Shown: positions 45,999 to 55,174 of the stretch, one piece after another | Layout: the number at the start of each line of letters is the position of its first letter | Numbering within the stretch: position 1 is the first letter of the stretch | Assembly (NCBI RefSeq): GCF_014641945.1 | Contig: NZ_BMIJ01000002.1 | Span: 526,091 to 590,090 of the forward strand | Direction: 5' to 3' | Length of the DNA stretch: 64,000 nt | DNA from: Marinobacterium zhoushanense | GTDB lineage: Bacteria > Pseudomonadota > Gammaproteobacteria > Pseudomonadales > Balneatricaceae | The notes under the pieces: model-generated | The model's database searches: none | Told to the model about the DNA's origin: nothing | The model's input: the letters and a program-made list of their open reading frames with translations, nothing else | Made by a program: the position numbers and the translations under genes

Positions 45999-46030
45999 TC
46001 GAGCGAACTGAGAGAAGCGAACCCGAGATT

Positions 46031-47614
46031 ATGTCTGAGCAGAACACTACCCCGATTCGCCGCGCGCTGATCAGCGTGTCGGACAAAACCGGTATTGTAG
46101 ACTTCGCCCGTGCGCTGAACGCACGCGGTGTCGAGATCCTCTCCACCGGCGGCACTTTCAAGCTGCTGCGCGAGAGCGATATCCCGGCCACCGAGGTTTC
46201 CGACTACACCGGTTTCCCGGAGATGATGGCAGGCCGTGTCAAGACGCTGCACCCGAAGGTTCACGGCGGCATCCTGGGACGTCGCGGCACCGACGATGCG
46301 GTGATGGCGGAGCACGGTATCGATCCGATCGATATGGTCGTGGTCAACCTCTACCCCTTCGCTCAGACCATCGCGCGTCCCGATTGTGACCTGCCGATGG
46401 CGATCGAGAACATCGATATCGGCGGCCCGACCATGGTCCGTTCAGCAGCGAAAAACCACAAGGACGTTGCCATCGTCGTCAATGCTTCAAGCTACGAGCC
46501 GATCCTGAAGGAGCTTGAGCGCGATGGTGGCCTGAGTCTGAAGACCCGGTTCGACCTCGCCGTGCAGGCGTTCGAACATACTGCCGCCTACGACGGCATG
46601 ATCGCCAACTATCTCGGCGCCGTTATCGAAGGCGACGAAGAGGTACCGGCCGACTTCCCGCGTACATTCAACACCCAGTTCATCAAGGCGCAGGATATGC
46701 GCTACGGCGAGAACCCGCACCAGCGCGCAGCCTTCTATGTCGAAACCAACCCAGCCGAGCCCAGCGTCTCCACCGCGCGCCAGCTGCAGGGCAAGGCGCT
46801 GTCCTACAACAACGTGGCCGACACCGACGCCGCGCTGGAGTGCGTCAAGCCGTTCCAGGAACCCGCCTGCGTCATCGTCAAGCACGCCAACCCCTGTGGC
46901 GTTGCGATCGGCAGCGACATTCTGGAAGCCTATAACCGCGCCTTCCAGACCGACCCGACCTCTGCCTTCGGCGGCATCATCGCCTTCAACCGCGAGTTGG
47001 ACGGCGAAACCGCCAAGGTGATCGTCGAGCGTCAGTTCGTCGAGGTGATCATCGCTCCGAAGGTGACCCAGGAAGCTTCCGATATCGTCGCCAGCAAACC
47101 CAATGTACGTCTGCTCGCCTGCGGTGAGTGGGATGCCCAGCGCGCCAAGGGCTTCGACTACAAGCGCGTCAATGGCGGCCTGCTGGTGCAGGATCGCGAT
47201 CTGGGCATGGTCGACGCCTCCCAGCTCAAGATCGTCAGCAAGAAGCAGCCCAGCGAACAGGAGATCCGCGATCTGCTGTTCTGTTGGGAAGTGGCCAAGT
47301 TCGTCAAATCCAACGCCATCGTCTACGCCAAGAACGGCCAGACCATCGGTATCGGCGCCGGCCAGATGAGCCGAGTGTACTCGGCCAAGATCGCCGGTAT
47401 CAAGGCCGCTGACGAAGGTCTTGAGGTGAAGGGCTCGGTGATGGCTTCCGACGCTTTCTTCCCGTTCCGTGACGGTATCGACGCTGCTGCCGAAGCCGGT
47501 ATCAGCGCGGTAATCCAGCCGGGCGGGTCCATGCGTGACCAGGAGGTGATCGACGCCGCCGACGAGCATGGCCTGGCGATGGTCTTCACCGGCATGCGCC
47601 ACTTCCGTCACTGA
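46031..47614 (+). CDS. purH: Bifunctional AICAR formyltransferase/IMP cyclohydrolase PurH
   Basis: A 527-residue enzyme for the last two steps of IMP synthesis. The N-terminal cyclohydrolase domain has [20 protein letters not shown] and [21 protein letters not shown]; the C-terminal AICAR formyltransferase has [23 protein letters not shown] and [11 protein letters not shown]. Length agrees with the family (529 in E. coli). purD starts 17 bases after the stop. An AGAGAAGCGA site lies upstream. Confidence 0.97.
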   Translation: MSEQNTTPIRRALISVSDKTGIVDFARALNARGVEILSTGGTFKLLRESDIPATEVSDYTGFPEMMAGRVKTLHPKVHGGILGRRGTDDAVMAEHGIDPIDMVVVNLYPFAQTIARPDCDLPMAIENIDIGGPTMVRSAAKNHKDVAIVVNASSYEPILKELERDGGLSLKTRFDLAVQAFEHTAAYDGMIANYLGAVIEGDEEVPADFPRTFNTQFIKAQDMRYGENPHQRAAFYVETNPAEPSVSTARQLQGKALSYNNVADTDAALECVKPFQEPACVIVKHANPCGVAIGSDILEAYNRAFQTDPTSAFGGIIAFNRELDGETAKVIVERQFVEVIIAPKVTQEASDIVASKPNVRLLACGEWDAQRAKGFDYKRVNGGLLVQDRDLGMVDASQLKIVSKKQPSEQEIRDLLFCWEVAKFVKSNAIVYAKNGQTIGIGAGQMSRVYSAKIAGIKAADEGLEVKGSVMASDAFFPFRDGIDAAAEAGISAVIQPGGSMRDQEVIDAADEHGLAMVFTGMRHFRH

Positions 47615-47631
47615 TACAGGGATAGAGGCAG

Positions 47632-48921
47632 ATGAAAATTCTCGTAATCGGCTCCGGCGGGCGCGAACACGCGCTGGCCTGGGCCGCCGCCCGTGACGAG
47701 GCGGTCGAAACCGTCTTCGTCGCCCCCGGCAACGCCGCCACTGCGCAGGAGAGCAAGCTGCAGAACGTCGATATCGATGTACTGGCGCTGGATCAGCTCG
47801 CCGCGTTCGCCAAGGAGAACGCCATCGACCTGACCATCGTCGGTCCGGAGGCGCCGCTCGTGGTCGGCATCGTCGACAAGTTCACCGAACAGGGGCTGCG
47901 CGTGTTCGGCCCCACCGCCGGTGCTGCTCAGCTGGAGGGATCCAAGGCGTTCACCAAGGACTTCCTGGCTCGCCATGCCATCCCCACCGCCGAGTACCAG
48001 AACTTCACCGAGGTGGAGCCTGCACTGGCCTATGTGCGTGAAAAAGGCGCTCCGATCGTGGTCAAGGCCGACGGTCTGGCCGCCGGCAAGGGCGTAATCG
48101 TGGCAATGACGCTCGCGGAAGCCGAAGACGCGATCCGCGATATGCTCGCTGGCAACGCCTTCGGTGATGCCGGTCACCGCGTGGTGGTCGAGGAGTTCCT
48201 CGATGGCGAGGAAGCCTCCTTCATCGTCATGGTCGATGGCGAACACGTGCTGCCGATGGCCACCAGCCAGGACCATAAGCGAGTCGGCAACGGCGACTCC
48301 GGCCCCAACACCGGCGGTATGGGGGCTTATTCACCGGCCCCGGTGGTCACCGCTGAGATCCATGACCGCATCATGGCCGAAGTGATCCTGCCCACCGTGC
48401 GCGGCATGGCCGCCGAAGGCAATGAGTACACCGGCTTTCTGTATGCCGGCCTGATGATCATGGCCGACGGTACCCCGAAAGTGATCGAGTACAACTGCCG
48501 CTTTGGCGATCCGGAAACGCAGCCGATCATGTTGCGCCTCAAGTCCAGCCTGGTCGAGCTGTGCAACGCCGCCCTCGACAAACGTCTGGACCAGGTGCAA
48601 GCGGACTGGGATCCGCGCCCGTCGGTGGGCGTGGTAATGGCCGCAGGCGGTTATCCCGGTGATTACGCCAAGGGCGACGCAATCAGTCTGCCAAGCGAAA
48701 CGCCGGCCGACAGCAAGATCTTCCATGCCGGCACCAAACTGCAGGATGGCAAGGTGGTCACCGCTGGCGGTCGTGTGCTCTGCGCTACAGCCCTGGGAGA
48801 CAGCGTCACCGAGGCACAGCAGCGTGCCTACGAGCTGGTCGACCTGATCAGCTGGAAGGATGCCTACTACCGCACCGATATCGCCTACCGCGCCATCGCA
48901 CGCGAGCAGGCTGAGCAGTAA
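47632..48921 (+). CDS. purD: Phosphoribosylamine-glycine ligase PurD
   Basis: A 429-residue ATP-grasp ligase of purine synthesis. It starts MKILVIGSGGREHALAWA and includes the GLAAGKGVIVA loop, TGGMGAYSPAP, and YNCRFGDPETQ, which are family signatures. It makes GAR from phosphoribosylamine and glycine. It forms an operon with purH, and a good terminator follows. Confidence 0.97.
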   Translation: MKILVIGSGGREHALAWAAARDEAVETVFVAPGNAATAQESKLQNVDIDVLALDQLAAFAKENAIDLTIVGPEAPLVVGIVDKFTEQGLRVFGPTAGAAQLEGSKAFTKDFLARHAIPTAEYQNFTEVEPALAYVREKGAPIVVKADGLAAGKGVIVAMTLAEAEDAIRDMLAGNAFGDAGHRVVVEEFLDGEEASFIVMVDGEHVLPMATSQDHKRVGNGDSGPNTGGMGAYSPAPVVTAEIHDRIMAEVILPTVRGMAAEGNEYTGFLYAGLMIMADGTPKVIEYNCRFGDPETQPIMLRLKSSLVELCNAALDKRLDQVQADWDPRPSVGVVMAAGGYPGDYAKGDAISLPSETPADSKIFHAGTKLQDGKVVTAGGRVLCATALGDSVTEAQQRAYELVDLISWKDAYYRTDIAYRAIAREQAEQ

Positions 48922-48948
48922 GACACACTCGGTCGATTGCACTACAAC

Positions 48949-48972
48949 AACAGCCGCCTTTGGGCGGCTGTT
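48949..48972 (+). terminator. Intrinsic terminator after purD
   Basis: A 10-base stem (48949-48958 with 48963-48972), TTTG loop, followed by a T-rich tract (ATTTTT). It ends the purHD transcript just before the RhtB-type exporter, so the exporter probably has another promoter or depends on read-through. Confidence 0.8.
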
Positions 48973-48996
48973 CTGATTTTTGAAAGGAACTCATCA

Positions 48997-49611
48997 ATGT
49001 CGATCGAGATCTGGCTGGCGCTGCTCAGCGCCGCCATTTTGATCAGCTTATCGCCTGGCGCAGGAGCAGCCACCGCGATGAGCTACGGACTCAACCACGG
49101 CGTGCGCGGCGCCGCGCCTGCGGTCGCAGGCCTGATCGCCGGTTACGGTACCCAGCTTCTGGTCGTCGCCGTGGGGCTGGGGGGACTGGTGGCGGCCTCT
49201 CCCAGGCTGTTCCTGACCATAAAATGGATAGGAGCGGGCTATCTGATCTGGCTTGGCCTCTCGCTCTGGCGCTCCGACACCGGACTCAGACTTGGCCTGA
49301 GCAACGCCCCAGGCGTGCGCCAGCGTTTCGTCAGCGCCTATCTGGTCAATATCACCAACCCCAAAGGGATCATCTTTCTGATCGCACTGGTTCCCCAGTT
49401 CATGGATCCGGCCCTGCCCCGGCTGCCCCAGCTGCTGGTGATCGCCACCACACTGCTGATCGTCGACTGGAGCGTGATGACCGGTTACAGCGGTCTCGCC
49501 TCGCGTCTGCGCTACCTGATGCAGAGTCCAAGGGCGGTGCGTTGGCAAAACCGGCTCTCCGGCAGTGCACTGATCCTCGCAGGTCTGGTACTCTCCACAG
49601 CTACACTCTGA
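48997..49611 (+). CDS. RhtB/LysE family amino acid exporter
   Basis: A 204-residue six-segment exporter with the RhtB N terminus ALLSAAILISLSPGAGAATAMSYGL and the NITNPKGIIFLIALVPQF block. It should export a neutral amino acid such as homoserine, but the substrate is not known. The ATG is preceded by GAAAGGAACTC. It lies 25 bases after the purD terminator and 34 bases before the TPR lipoprotein gene. Confidence 0.87.
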   Translation: MSIEIWLALLSAAILISLSPGAGAATAMSYGLNHGVRGAAPAVAGLIAGYGTQLLVVAVGLGGLVAASPRLFLTIKWIGAGYLIWLGLSLWRSDTGLRLGLSNAPGVRQRFVSAYLVNITNPKGIIFLIALVPQFMDPALPRLPQLLVIATTLLIVDWSVMTGYSGLASRLRYLMQSPRAVRWQNRLSGSALILAGLVLSTATL

Positions 49612-49645
49612 GTCGCATCCGGTTAGGGAGAGGGAGATTCGCATC

Positions 49646-50452
49646 ATGTGGTTTGGCCGCGGCTTTTCGGGACAGTTCGAGCGCCCCCTGTCCACTCTGT
49701 TCCTGGTCTCGATACTCAGCGGCTGTAGCGCGTTTCTGGACACCCCGAGCAAAACCGAAAACTTCTGTCTCAGTGCCGGTAAAGACCAGTCCTACGACTG
49801 CGATAATCCCCCTACTGAACCCTATACCGGCCCGTTGCGGATCCGTGACCTGCCAATCGACGATGAAACCCTGTACGCCCGGGTCGAAGAGATCAAGTTA
49901 TGGCTCGCTCATCAGCGCGCCCTGCTCTCGGGCGAACCGGTGGCCCAACCACTGGAGGGCAGCGACTCGGCCCTGATACCGCCGGCGCCCGAGGCGCTGG
50001 TAACACCGAACGTCACCAGCGACCCCGAAGAAACCCTGGCGGCCGCTCTGGCGCTTATCGAACGCGGCGACTACGACACTGCGCTGTCATTGATCGACGA
50101 ATATAAAGTGCTCAATCCGGACGATCTGTCCGCCTCATTGATCGAGTCCCGCATCCTGGTCCTGAGCGGGCAGCTGCAAAGCGCCGAGCAACTGCTGCGT
50201 TGGAAGATCAAGCAGAACCCGCACATCCCGGAGCTTTACAACAATCTGGCGGCGGTCCAGGCGGCGAACGGTAAGGTGGGGGAGGCGATCTCCACCCTGC
50301 AACAGGCCTTCACCACCGACCCGAGTTTTGCCCGCATCCAACAGAACCTCAAGACCCTCTACACCACCTCGGCCAATCAGGCGCTGATGCCCGATCTGGC
50401 ACCCGTGCCGCCAAAACTGAATATGATCGACCTGGTTCCCGAACGGAACTAG
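49646..50452 (+). CDS. TPR-containing lipoprotein, uncharacterised
   Basis: A 268-residue predicted lipoprotein. The signal has a lipobox LVSILSGC with C27, followed by Ser, which fits outer membrane sorting. Residues about 130-240 carry tetratricopeptide-like repeats (ALALIERGDYDTALSLIDEY, LYNNLAAVQAANGKVGEAISTLQQAF). I recognise no particular family. The first 34 bases after the exporter stop hold a GGGAGAGGGAG site. It may be a scaffold for envelope proteins. Confidence 0.75.
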   Translation: MWFGRGFSGQFERPLSTLFLVSILSGCSAFLDTPSKTENFCLSAGKDQSYDCDNPPTEPYTGPLRIRDLPIDDETLYARVEEIKLWLAHQRALLSGEPVAQPLEGSDSALIPPAPEALVTPNVTSDPEETLAAALALIERGDYDTALSLIDEYKVLNPDDLSASLIESRILVLSGQLQSAEQLLRWKIKQNPHIPELYNNLAAVQAANGKVGEAISTLQQAFTTDPSFARIQQNLKTLYTTSANQALMPDLAPVPPKLNMIDLVPERN

Positions 50453-50725
50453 GAATGTTGCCAAGGCGAAACATTTTTTCACTTTAGCTGCATTGCACAA
50501 CTACAGCGATCCAAAATCTCGCCTCGGCCATATCAGCATCCGATACAGCACTTTTAACGCACCTGCACAACGGCAAAGCCATGCGCATAATTAGTGCGTC
50601 CGAGCCCTGAACTTTATCCAACTCTGTGCTATCCAGAAGATAAACGAGAACCCGGTTTACCTACCGGTCTCAGACACTTGGCTCAACCGTTTTCCCTGAT
50701 CTAAACCGTAACGGAGGATCCCGTC

Positions 50726-51772
50726 ATGTTCAGACAGCTGGAAGACGCAGGCCTGACCGACATCCATATCGGCCTGGACGCTGCGACCGGGATGCGCGCA
50801 ATCGTCGCTATCCATTCCACTGCCCGCGGCCCCGCTATTGGTGGTTGCCGCTTTCTACAATATGCCAATGAGCAAGAGGCGATGACCGATGTCATCCGGC
50901 TCGCCCGCGGCATGAGCTACAAAGCCGCGCTGGCCGACCTGCCTCATGGTGGCGGCAAGGCGGTTTTGCTGCGCCCCGACCGCCCCTTCGACCGCAAGGC
51001 GCTGATGCAGGCGTTCGGTCGTTTCGTCGATACCCTGGGTGGACGCTACATCACGGCAGTGGATAGTGGCAGCGAAGTCAGCGATATGGATATCATCGCG
51101 CAGGAGACCCGTTGGGTCAGTTGCACCAGTCGCAGCGGTGATCCCTCGCCCTATACGGCGATCGGCGTGCTCAGCGGCATCCAGGCGTTCGTCAAGGTCG
51201 GCCTGGGACGCCAATCGCTCAGCGGCCTGCGCGTGGCCTTGCAGGGCCTGGGTCATGTCGGCATGGATCTCGCGCAGAAACTGCATGCAGCGGGGGCCCA
51301 ACTGGTGGTTAGCGATCTGGAACAACCTCACCTGGACACCGCGGTACGCGATTTTAACGCCGAGGTCGTCGAGCCCGATGCGATCTACGCAGTCGACTGC
51401 GACCTCTTCTGCCCCTGTGGTCTCGGCGCCATCCTGAACGAAAACACCATCCCCCGCTTGCGTTGCAAAATTGTCGCCGGTAGCGCGAACAACCAATTGG
51501 CTCGGGAGGAGGACGGTGAGCGTTTACGTGAGCGCGGTATTCTCTATGCGCCGGACTACATCATCAACTCCGGCGGCTTGATTCAGGTGGCGATGCAGCA
51601 CGCCGGCGCCCCGGACGGGGCGATCATCGACAAGATCGTCGGCATGGGTGCAACACTGGAGCGCCTGCTGGAGGATGCCCTGCGCCTGAATCTGCCGATC
51701 GAGAAGTTGGCGGACCGGCTGGCTGAGCAGCGCCTGCACGCACGCCATGCCTCGCAACACCATGCGGCCTGA
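50726..51772 (+). CDS. ldh: Leucine/Glu-type amino acid dehydrogenase (ldh-like)
   Basis: A 348-residue dehydrogenase of the Glu/Leu/Phe/Val family. The catalytic region includes GMSYKAALADLPHGGGKAVLL, with the lysines of the PHGGGKA block; GRYITAVDSGSEVSDMDII and the nucleotide fold LRVALQGLGHVGMDLAQKLH follow. It oxidatively deaminates branched-chain amino acids to 2-oxo acids, which feed the enzyme complex encoded next. A GGAGG site precedes the ATG. The 273 bases upstream hold no gene. Confidence 0.88.
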   Translation: MFRQLEDAGLTDIHIGLDAATGMRAIVAIHSTARGPAIGGCRFLQYANEQEAMTDVIRLARGMSYKAALADLPHGGGKAVLLRPDRPFDRKALMQAFGRFVDTLGGRYITAVDSGSEVSDMDIIAQETRWVSCTSRSGDPSPYTAIGVLSGIQAFVKVGLGRQSLSGLRVALQGLGHVGMDLAQKLHAAGAQLVVSDLEQPHLDTAVRDFNAEVVEPDAIYAVDCDLFCPCGLGAILNENTIPRLRCKIVAGSANNQLAREEDGERLRERGILYAPDYIINSGGLIQVAMQHAGAPDGAIIDKIVGMGATLERLLEDALRLNLPIEKLADRLAEQRLHARHASQHHAA

Positions 51773-51822
51773 ACCCGCCCGCTTCCTGGACTTGATCGTC
51801 TTGTACTTAAGAGAGGTACACC

Positions 51823-52902
51823 ATGCGTGAAGCCGTGTTCAAAACCGAGATCAGTCTGACCCGTTATCTACGCGCGGACGGCAAGCCGCTGGACGAGCTG
51901 CCAGGCTGGAGCCATGAACCGGAGCCGCTTACCAGCTACTACCGCTGGATGGTGCTGGCGCGTCAATTTGACCAGAAAGCGGTTGCGCTGCAGCGTACCG
52001 GTCAGCTTGGCACCTACCCCTCGTCGCTGGGCGCGGAGGCGATCGATGTCGTCACTGGGCACCTGATGAGCCATGAGGATATCCTGGTACCCTATTACCG
52101 TGACCATGTCCTGCAGATGATCCGCGGTACGCCGATGCGCGACGTGCTGCTCTACTGGGGTGGCGACGAACGCGGCAACGCCGGCGTTGGCATGGCGCGA
52201 GACCTGCCCAATGCGGTACCGATCGCGACCCAGACGTTGCATGCTGCCGGTGTCGCCGCATCGCTGAAATACCGCCACCAGCCCCATGCCGTGGTCTGCC
52301 TGTGCGGCGATGGTGCCACCTCCAAAGGCGACTTTGCCGAAGCATTGAACCTGGCCGGGGTCTGGCATCTGCCGCTGGTGATGATCGTCAACAACAACCA
52401 ATGGGCGATCTCGGTACCGCGCCATATGCAGTGCGCGGCCCCCACTCTGGCGCAGAAGGCGCTGGCCGCCGGTATCCCAGCCGAGCAGGTCGACGGCAAT
52501 GACCCGATCGCGCTGCATGAGGTGATCGGCCATGCCCTGCAGCGCGCACGCGCCGGCAAGGGGCCCTGCCTGATCGAGGCGCTCAGCTATCGCCTCAGCG
52601 ATCACACCACCGCGGATGATGCCAGCCGCTACCGGGCCCCTGATCAGCTCAAGGAGGCCTGGCAGAACGATCCGCTACGGCGGTTGCGCCAGTATCTGGT
52701 CGATCTGGGTTATTGGGATGAGTCGCGCGAGCGCCAGTGCCTGGACGAAGCCCAACAACAGATACAGCAGGCAGTCGAGGACTACCTCGCAACACCACCG
52801 GAACCGGTAGAGAGCATGTTCGAGTACCTCTATGCCGAACTGCCTGAACAACTGCGCACTCAGATCGAAATGGCCCGCGTACGCGGGGGAGGTGACCTAT
52901 GA
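51823..52902 (+). CDS. Branched-chain 2-oxoacid dehydrogenase E1 alpha
   Basis: A 359-residue thiamine diphosphate enzyme subunit. The TPP motif GDGATSKGDFAEALNLAGVWHLPLVMIVNNNQW is characteristic of E1 alpha, and LSYRLSDHTTADDASRYR is the phosphorylation-loop equivalent. It lies 50 bases after ldh and overlaps the E1 beta gene by four bases. Context points to branched-chain 2-oxoacids rather than pyruvate. Confidence 0.9.
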   Translation: MREAVFKTEISLTRYLRADGKPLDELPGWSHEPEPLTSYYRWMVLARQFDQKAVALQRTGQLGTYPSSLGAEAIDVVTGHLMSHEDILVPYYRDHVLQMIRGTPMRDVLLYWGGDERGNAGVGMARDLPNAVPIATQTLHAAGVAASLKYRHQPHAVVCLCGDGATSKGDFAEALNLAGVWHLPLVMIVNNNQWAISVPRHMQCAAPTLAQKALAAGIPAEQVDGNDPIALHEVIGHALQRARAGKGPCLIEALSYRLSDHTTADDASRYRAPDQLKEAWQNDPLRRLRQYLVDLGYWDESRERQCLDEAQQQIQQAVEDYLATPPEPVESMFEYLYAELPEQLRTQIEMARVRGGGDL

Positions 52903-53915
52903 ACGAGCCGATCTGCCTGCTGGAAGCGGTGAATCTGGCACTGGCACGTGCGCTGGACGATGATCCGGAGGTGATCCTGTTCGGCGAGGATATAGGTCAC
53001 AACGGCGGTGTATTTCGCGCCACCGACGGGCTGGCGAAACGTTTCGGCGCGCACCGCGTCGTCGATACCCCGCTGGCTGAAAACATGATCGCCGGTACTG
53101 CGGTCGGCATGGCCTCCCAGGGCATCCGCGCGGTAGTTGAGATCCAGTTCATGGGCTTCATCTTTCCGGCCCTTGAGCAACTGATCGCCCACGCTGCGCG
53201 CCTGCGTCACCGTACCCGTGGCCGGCTCAGCTGCCCCATGGTGCTGCGCGCGCCCTATGGTGGTGGCATCCATGCCCCGGAGCACCACTCGGAAAGTACC
53301 GAGGCGCTACTCGCCCACATCCCGGGTCTGCGCGTGGTGATCCCCTCCTCACCGGCACGGGCGTACGGGCTGCTGCTGGGCGCAATCCGTTGCGATGATC
53401 CGGTGATCTTTCTGGAGCCCAAGCGCATCTATCGCGCCAGCCGCACCCTGGTCGAAGACAGCGGCGCGGCGTTGCCGATCGATCGCTGCTTCACGTTACG
53501 TGAAGGGGCGGACCTGTCGCTGATCAGCTATGGCGCGATGATTCCAGAGTGCCTGGCGGCGGCAGACAACCTGGCCGAGCGTGGCATCGATAGCGAAGTG
53601 ATCGATGTCGCCAGCCTCAACCCCATCGATTATGACACCCTGCTGGCCTCGGTAAGCAAAACCGGTCGTGCCGTCATCGTGCACGAAGCTCCGGGCAAGG
53701 GCGGCGTCGGCGCCGACATCTCGGCGGTGCTGAACGAACAGCTCTGGGGCCAGATGCGTGCCCCGGTCATGCGGGTCACCGGACTGGATACCGTGATGCC
53801 CTACTATCGCAATGAGCAGCACTACCTGCCGGGCGTCAGCGACATATTGGATGCCGTGGATAAATCACTGGAGGCTGGCCGCAATGAGATACTTCAAGCT
53901 ACCGGATCTGGGTGA
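52899..53915 (+). CDS. Branched-chain 2-oxoacid dehydrogenase E1 beta
   Basis: A 338-residue transketolase-like subunit. It has VILFGEDIGHNGGVFRATDGL and RAPYGGGIHAPEHHSES, both typical of E1 beta, and forms the active site with E1 alpha. The start ATG overlaps the E1 alpha stop, and its end overlaps the E2 start by 32 bases. A GGAGGTGA site precedes it. Confidence 0.92.
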   Translation: MNEPICLLEAVNLALARALDDDPEVILFGEDIGHNGGVFRATDGLAKRFGAHRVVDTPLAENMIAGTAVGMASQGIRAVVEIQFMGFIFPALEQLIAHAARLRHRTRGRLSCPMVLRAPYGGGIHAPEHHSESTEALLAHIPGLRVVIPSSPARAYGLLLGAIRCDDPVIFLEPKRIYRASRTLVEDSGAALPIDRCFTLREGADLSLISYGAMIPECLAAADNLAERGIDSEVIDVASLNPIDYDTLLASVSKTGRAVIVHEAPGKGGVGADISAVLNEQLWGQMRAPVMRVTGLDTVMPYYRNEQHYLPGVSDILDAVDKSLEAGRNEILQATGSG

Positions 53916-55017
53916 GGGTCTGCCCGAAGCGGAGATCCTCGAATGGCACGTCAATGAGGGTGATCAGGTCAAGGTTGATCAGATACTGCTGTCGGTAGAA
54001 ACCGCAAAAGCGATCATCGAAGTCCCTTCGCCCCAAGACGGTACAATTGAGCACCTTTTCGGTGCACCCGGAGATACGATTCATACCGGTGAACCGCTGC
54101 TCGAATTCGCCGGCGAAAAGGAGCTGGACAGTGGTACCGTCGTTGGCGAGTTGAAACAGCAGACCACGGCGGTCAGTGCGGCCGGAGAGCAGTTTTTCAT
54201 CGGCGCCTCACCCAGTAGCCGCCAATATCGGGACCGCCATATCAGCCCTGCAGCGAGGGCGTTGGCGCAACGTTTGGACATCGACGTCAACACGGTGCCG
54301 CACCGAGACGGTCGCGTCACGGCACAGGAGGTGGAAGCCGCCGCAGACAGGGTGCAACGCCTCGGACCGTTCGAGCCATTGCGTGGTGTGCGCAAACAGA
54401 TGGCACGCACCCTGGCCAGCGCCTGGGAGCAGGTGGTTGCGGTCACCATTCACGACGATGCCGATATCGAGCACTGGCCTGCTGGTACCGATATCACGCT
54501 TAAACTGATCGATGCGCTGGCCTATGCCTGTCAGCACGAACCCTCACTGAACGCCTGGTTCGACGGCGAGCGCCTGGCGATTCGCCAGCATCCACAGTTG
54601 GATCTGGGCGTGGCGGTGGACACAGAGCAGGGCCTGTTCGTACCGGTGCTGCGTAATGTCAGTGGCCGCAGCTCAGAAGATCTACGTGCCGGACTTAACC
54701 GGCTGCGCGAGGATGTGCGCCGGCGTTCCATCCCGCCGTCAGAGATGCTTGGTGCAACCCTGACACTGAGTAATTTCGGCATGTTTGGTGGCCGCTACGC
54801 GACCCCCACCGTGGTTCCGCCCCAGGTCGCCATTCTTGGTGCCGGCAAGATCGTCACTGAAGCCGTTGTTTCTGAAGGTGTAATCGAACCACGGCGCCGA
54901 CTGCCCCTGTCCCTGACTTTCGACCATCGTGCGGCAACCGGTGCGGAAGCGGCACATTTCATGCAGCTTGTCGTAACAAGGTTGCAAGATTCGTCCGTTT
55001 CAAGCCCGGCAACCTAA
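53884..55017 (+). CDS. 2-oxoacid dehydrogenase E2 acyltransferase
   Basis: A 377-residue E2 core. One lipoyl domain is at the N terminus (MRYFKLPDLGEGLPEAEILEWH, lipoyl lysine K42 in ETAKA). A peripheral subunit binding domain lies at about 117-152 (ISPAARALAQRLDIDVNTVP), and the acyltransferase domain ends near TFDHRAATGAEAAHFM. The catalytic H348 is present, but the usual Asp four residues later is Thr (T352). I place the start at ATG 53884, inside the end of E1 beta. No E3 gene is nearby, so E3 must be encoded elsewhere. Confidence 0.9.
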   Translation: MRYFKLPDLGEGLPEAEILEWHVNEGDQVKVDQILLSVETAKAIIEVPSPQDGTIEHLFGAPGDTIHTGEPLLEFAGEKELDSGTVVGELKQQTTAVSAAGEQFFIGASPSSRQYRDRHISPAARALAQRLDIDVNTVPHRDGRVTAQEVEAAADRVQRLGPFEPLRGVRKQMARTLASAWEQVVAVTIHDDADIEHWPAGTDITLKLIDALAYACQHEPSLNAWFDGERLAIRQHPQLDLGVAVDTEQGLFVPVLRNVSGRSSEDLRAGLNRLREDVRRRSIPPSEMLGATLTLSNFGMFGGRYATPTVVPPQVAILGAGKIVTEAVVSEGVIEPRRRLPLSLTFDHRAATGAEAAHFMQLVVTRLQDSSVSSPAT

Positions 55018-55074
55018 GCAGAAGGAGATTGTCAAAGAAGTTGTAAAACGGCCATTCCCAGGCACGAGCTTTGG

Positions 55075-55087
55075 ACTACACTGAAAC
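55075..55087 (+). promoter_or_regulatory. SigmaS-type -10 box before prkA
   Basis: ACTACACTGAAAC with -10 CTACACT at 55076-55082, identical over 13 bases to the string at 34396. In E. coli the homologous yeaGH operon depends on RpoS, which supports the reading. The leader would be about 88 bases. Confidence 0.5.
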
Positions 55088-55174
55088 AGGAAGGCGGCGT
55101 AGTACGCAGCGACAACAACTTTTAAATCAGGTTGTTAAGCGAACATCCAGCGTCCGAGTACAGGAAGGTGAGCA

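Noticed and set aside
46487..47611. A 374-codon minus-strand frame opposite purH
   Set aside because: It mirrors purH codons and has no ribosome site or family match.
50453..50725. Possible sigma-54 promoter before ldh
   Set aside because: A TTGGC-like string is present at about 50680, but the GG-N10-GC spacing is not met.
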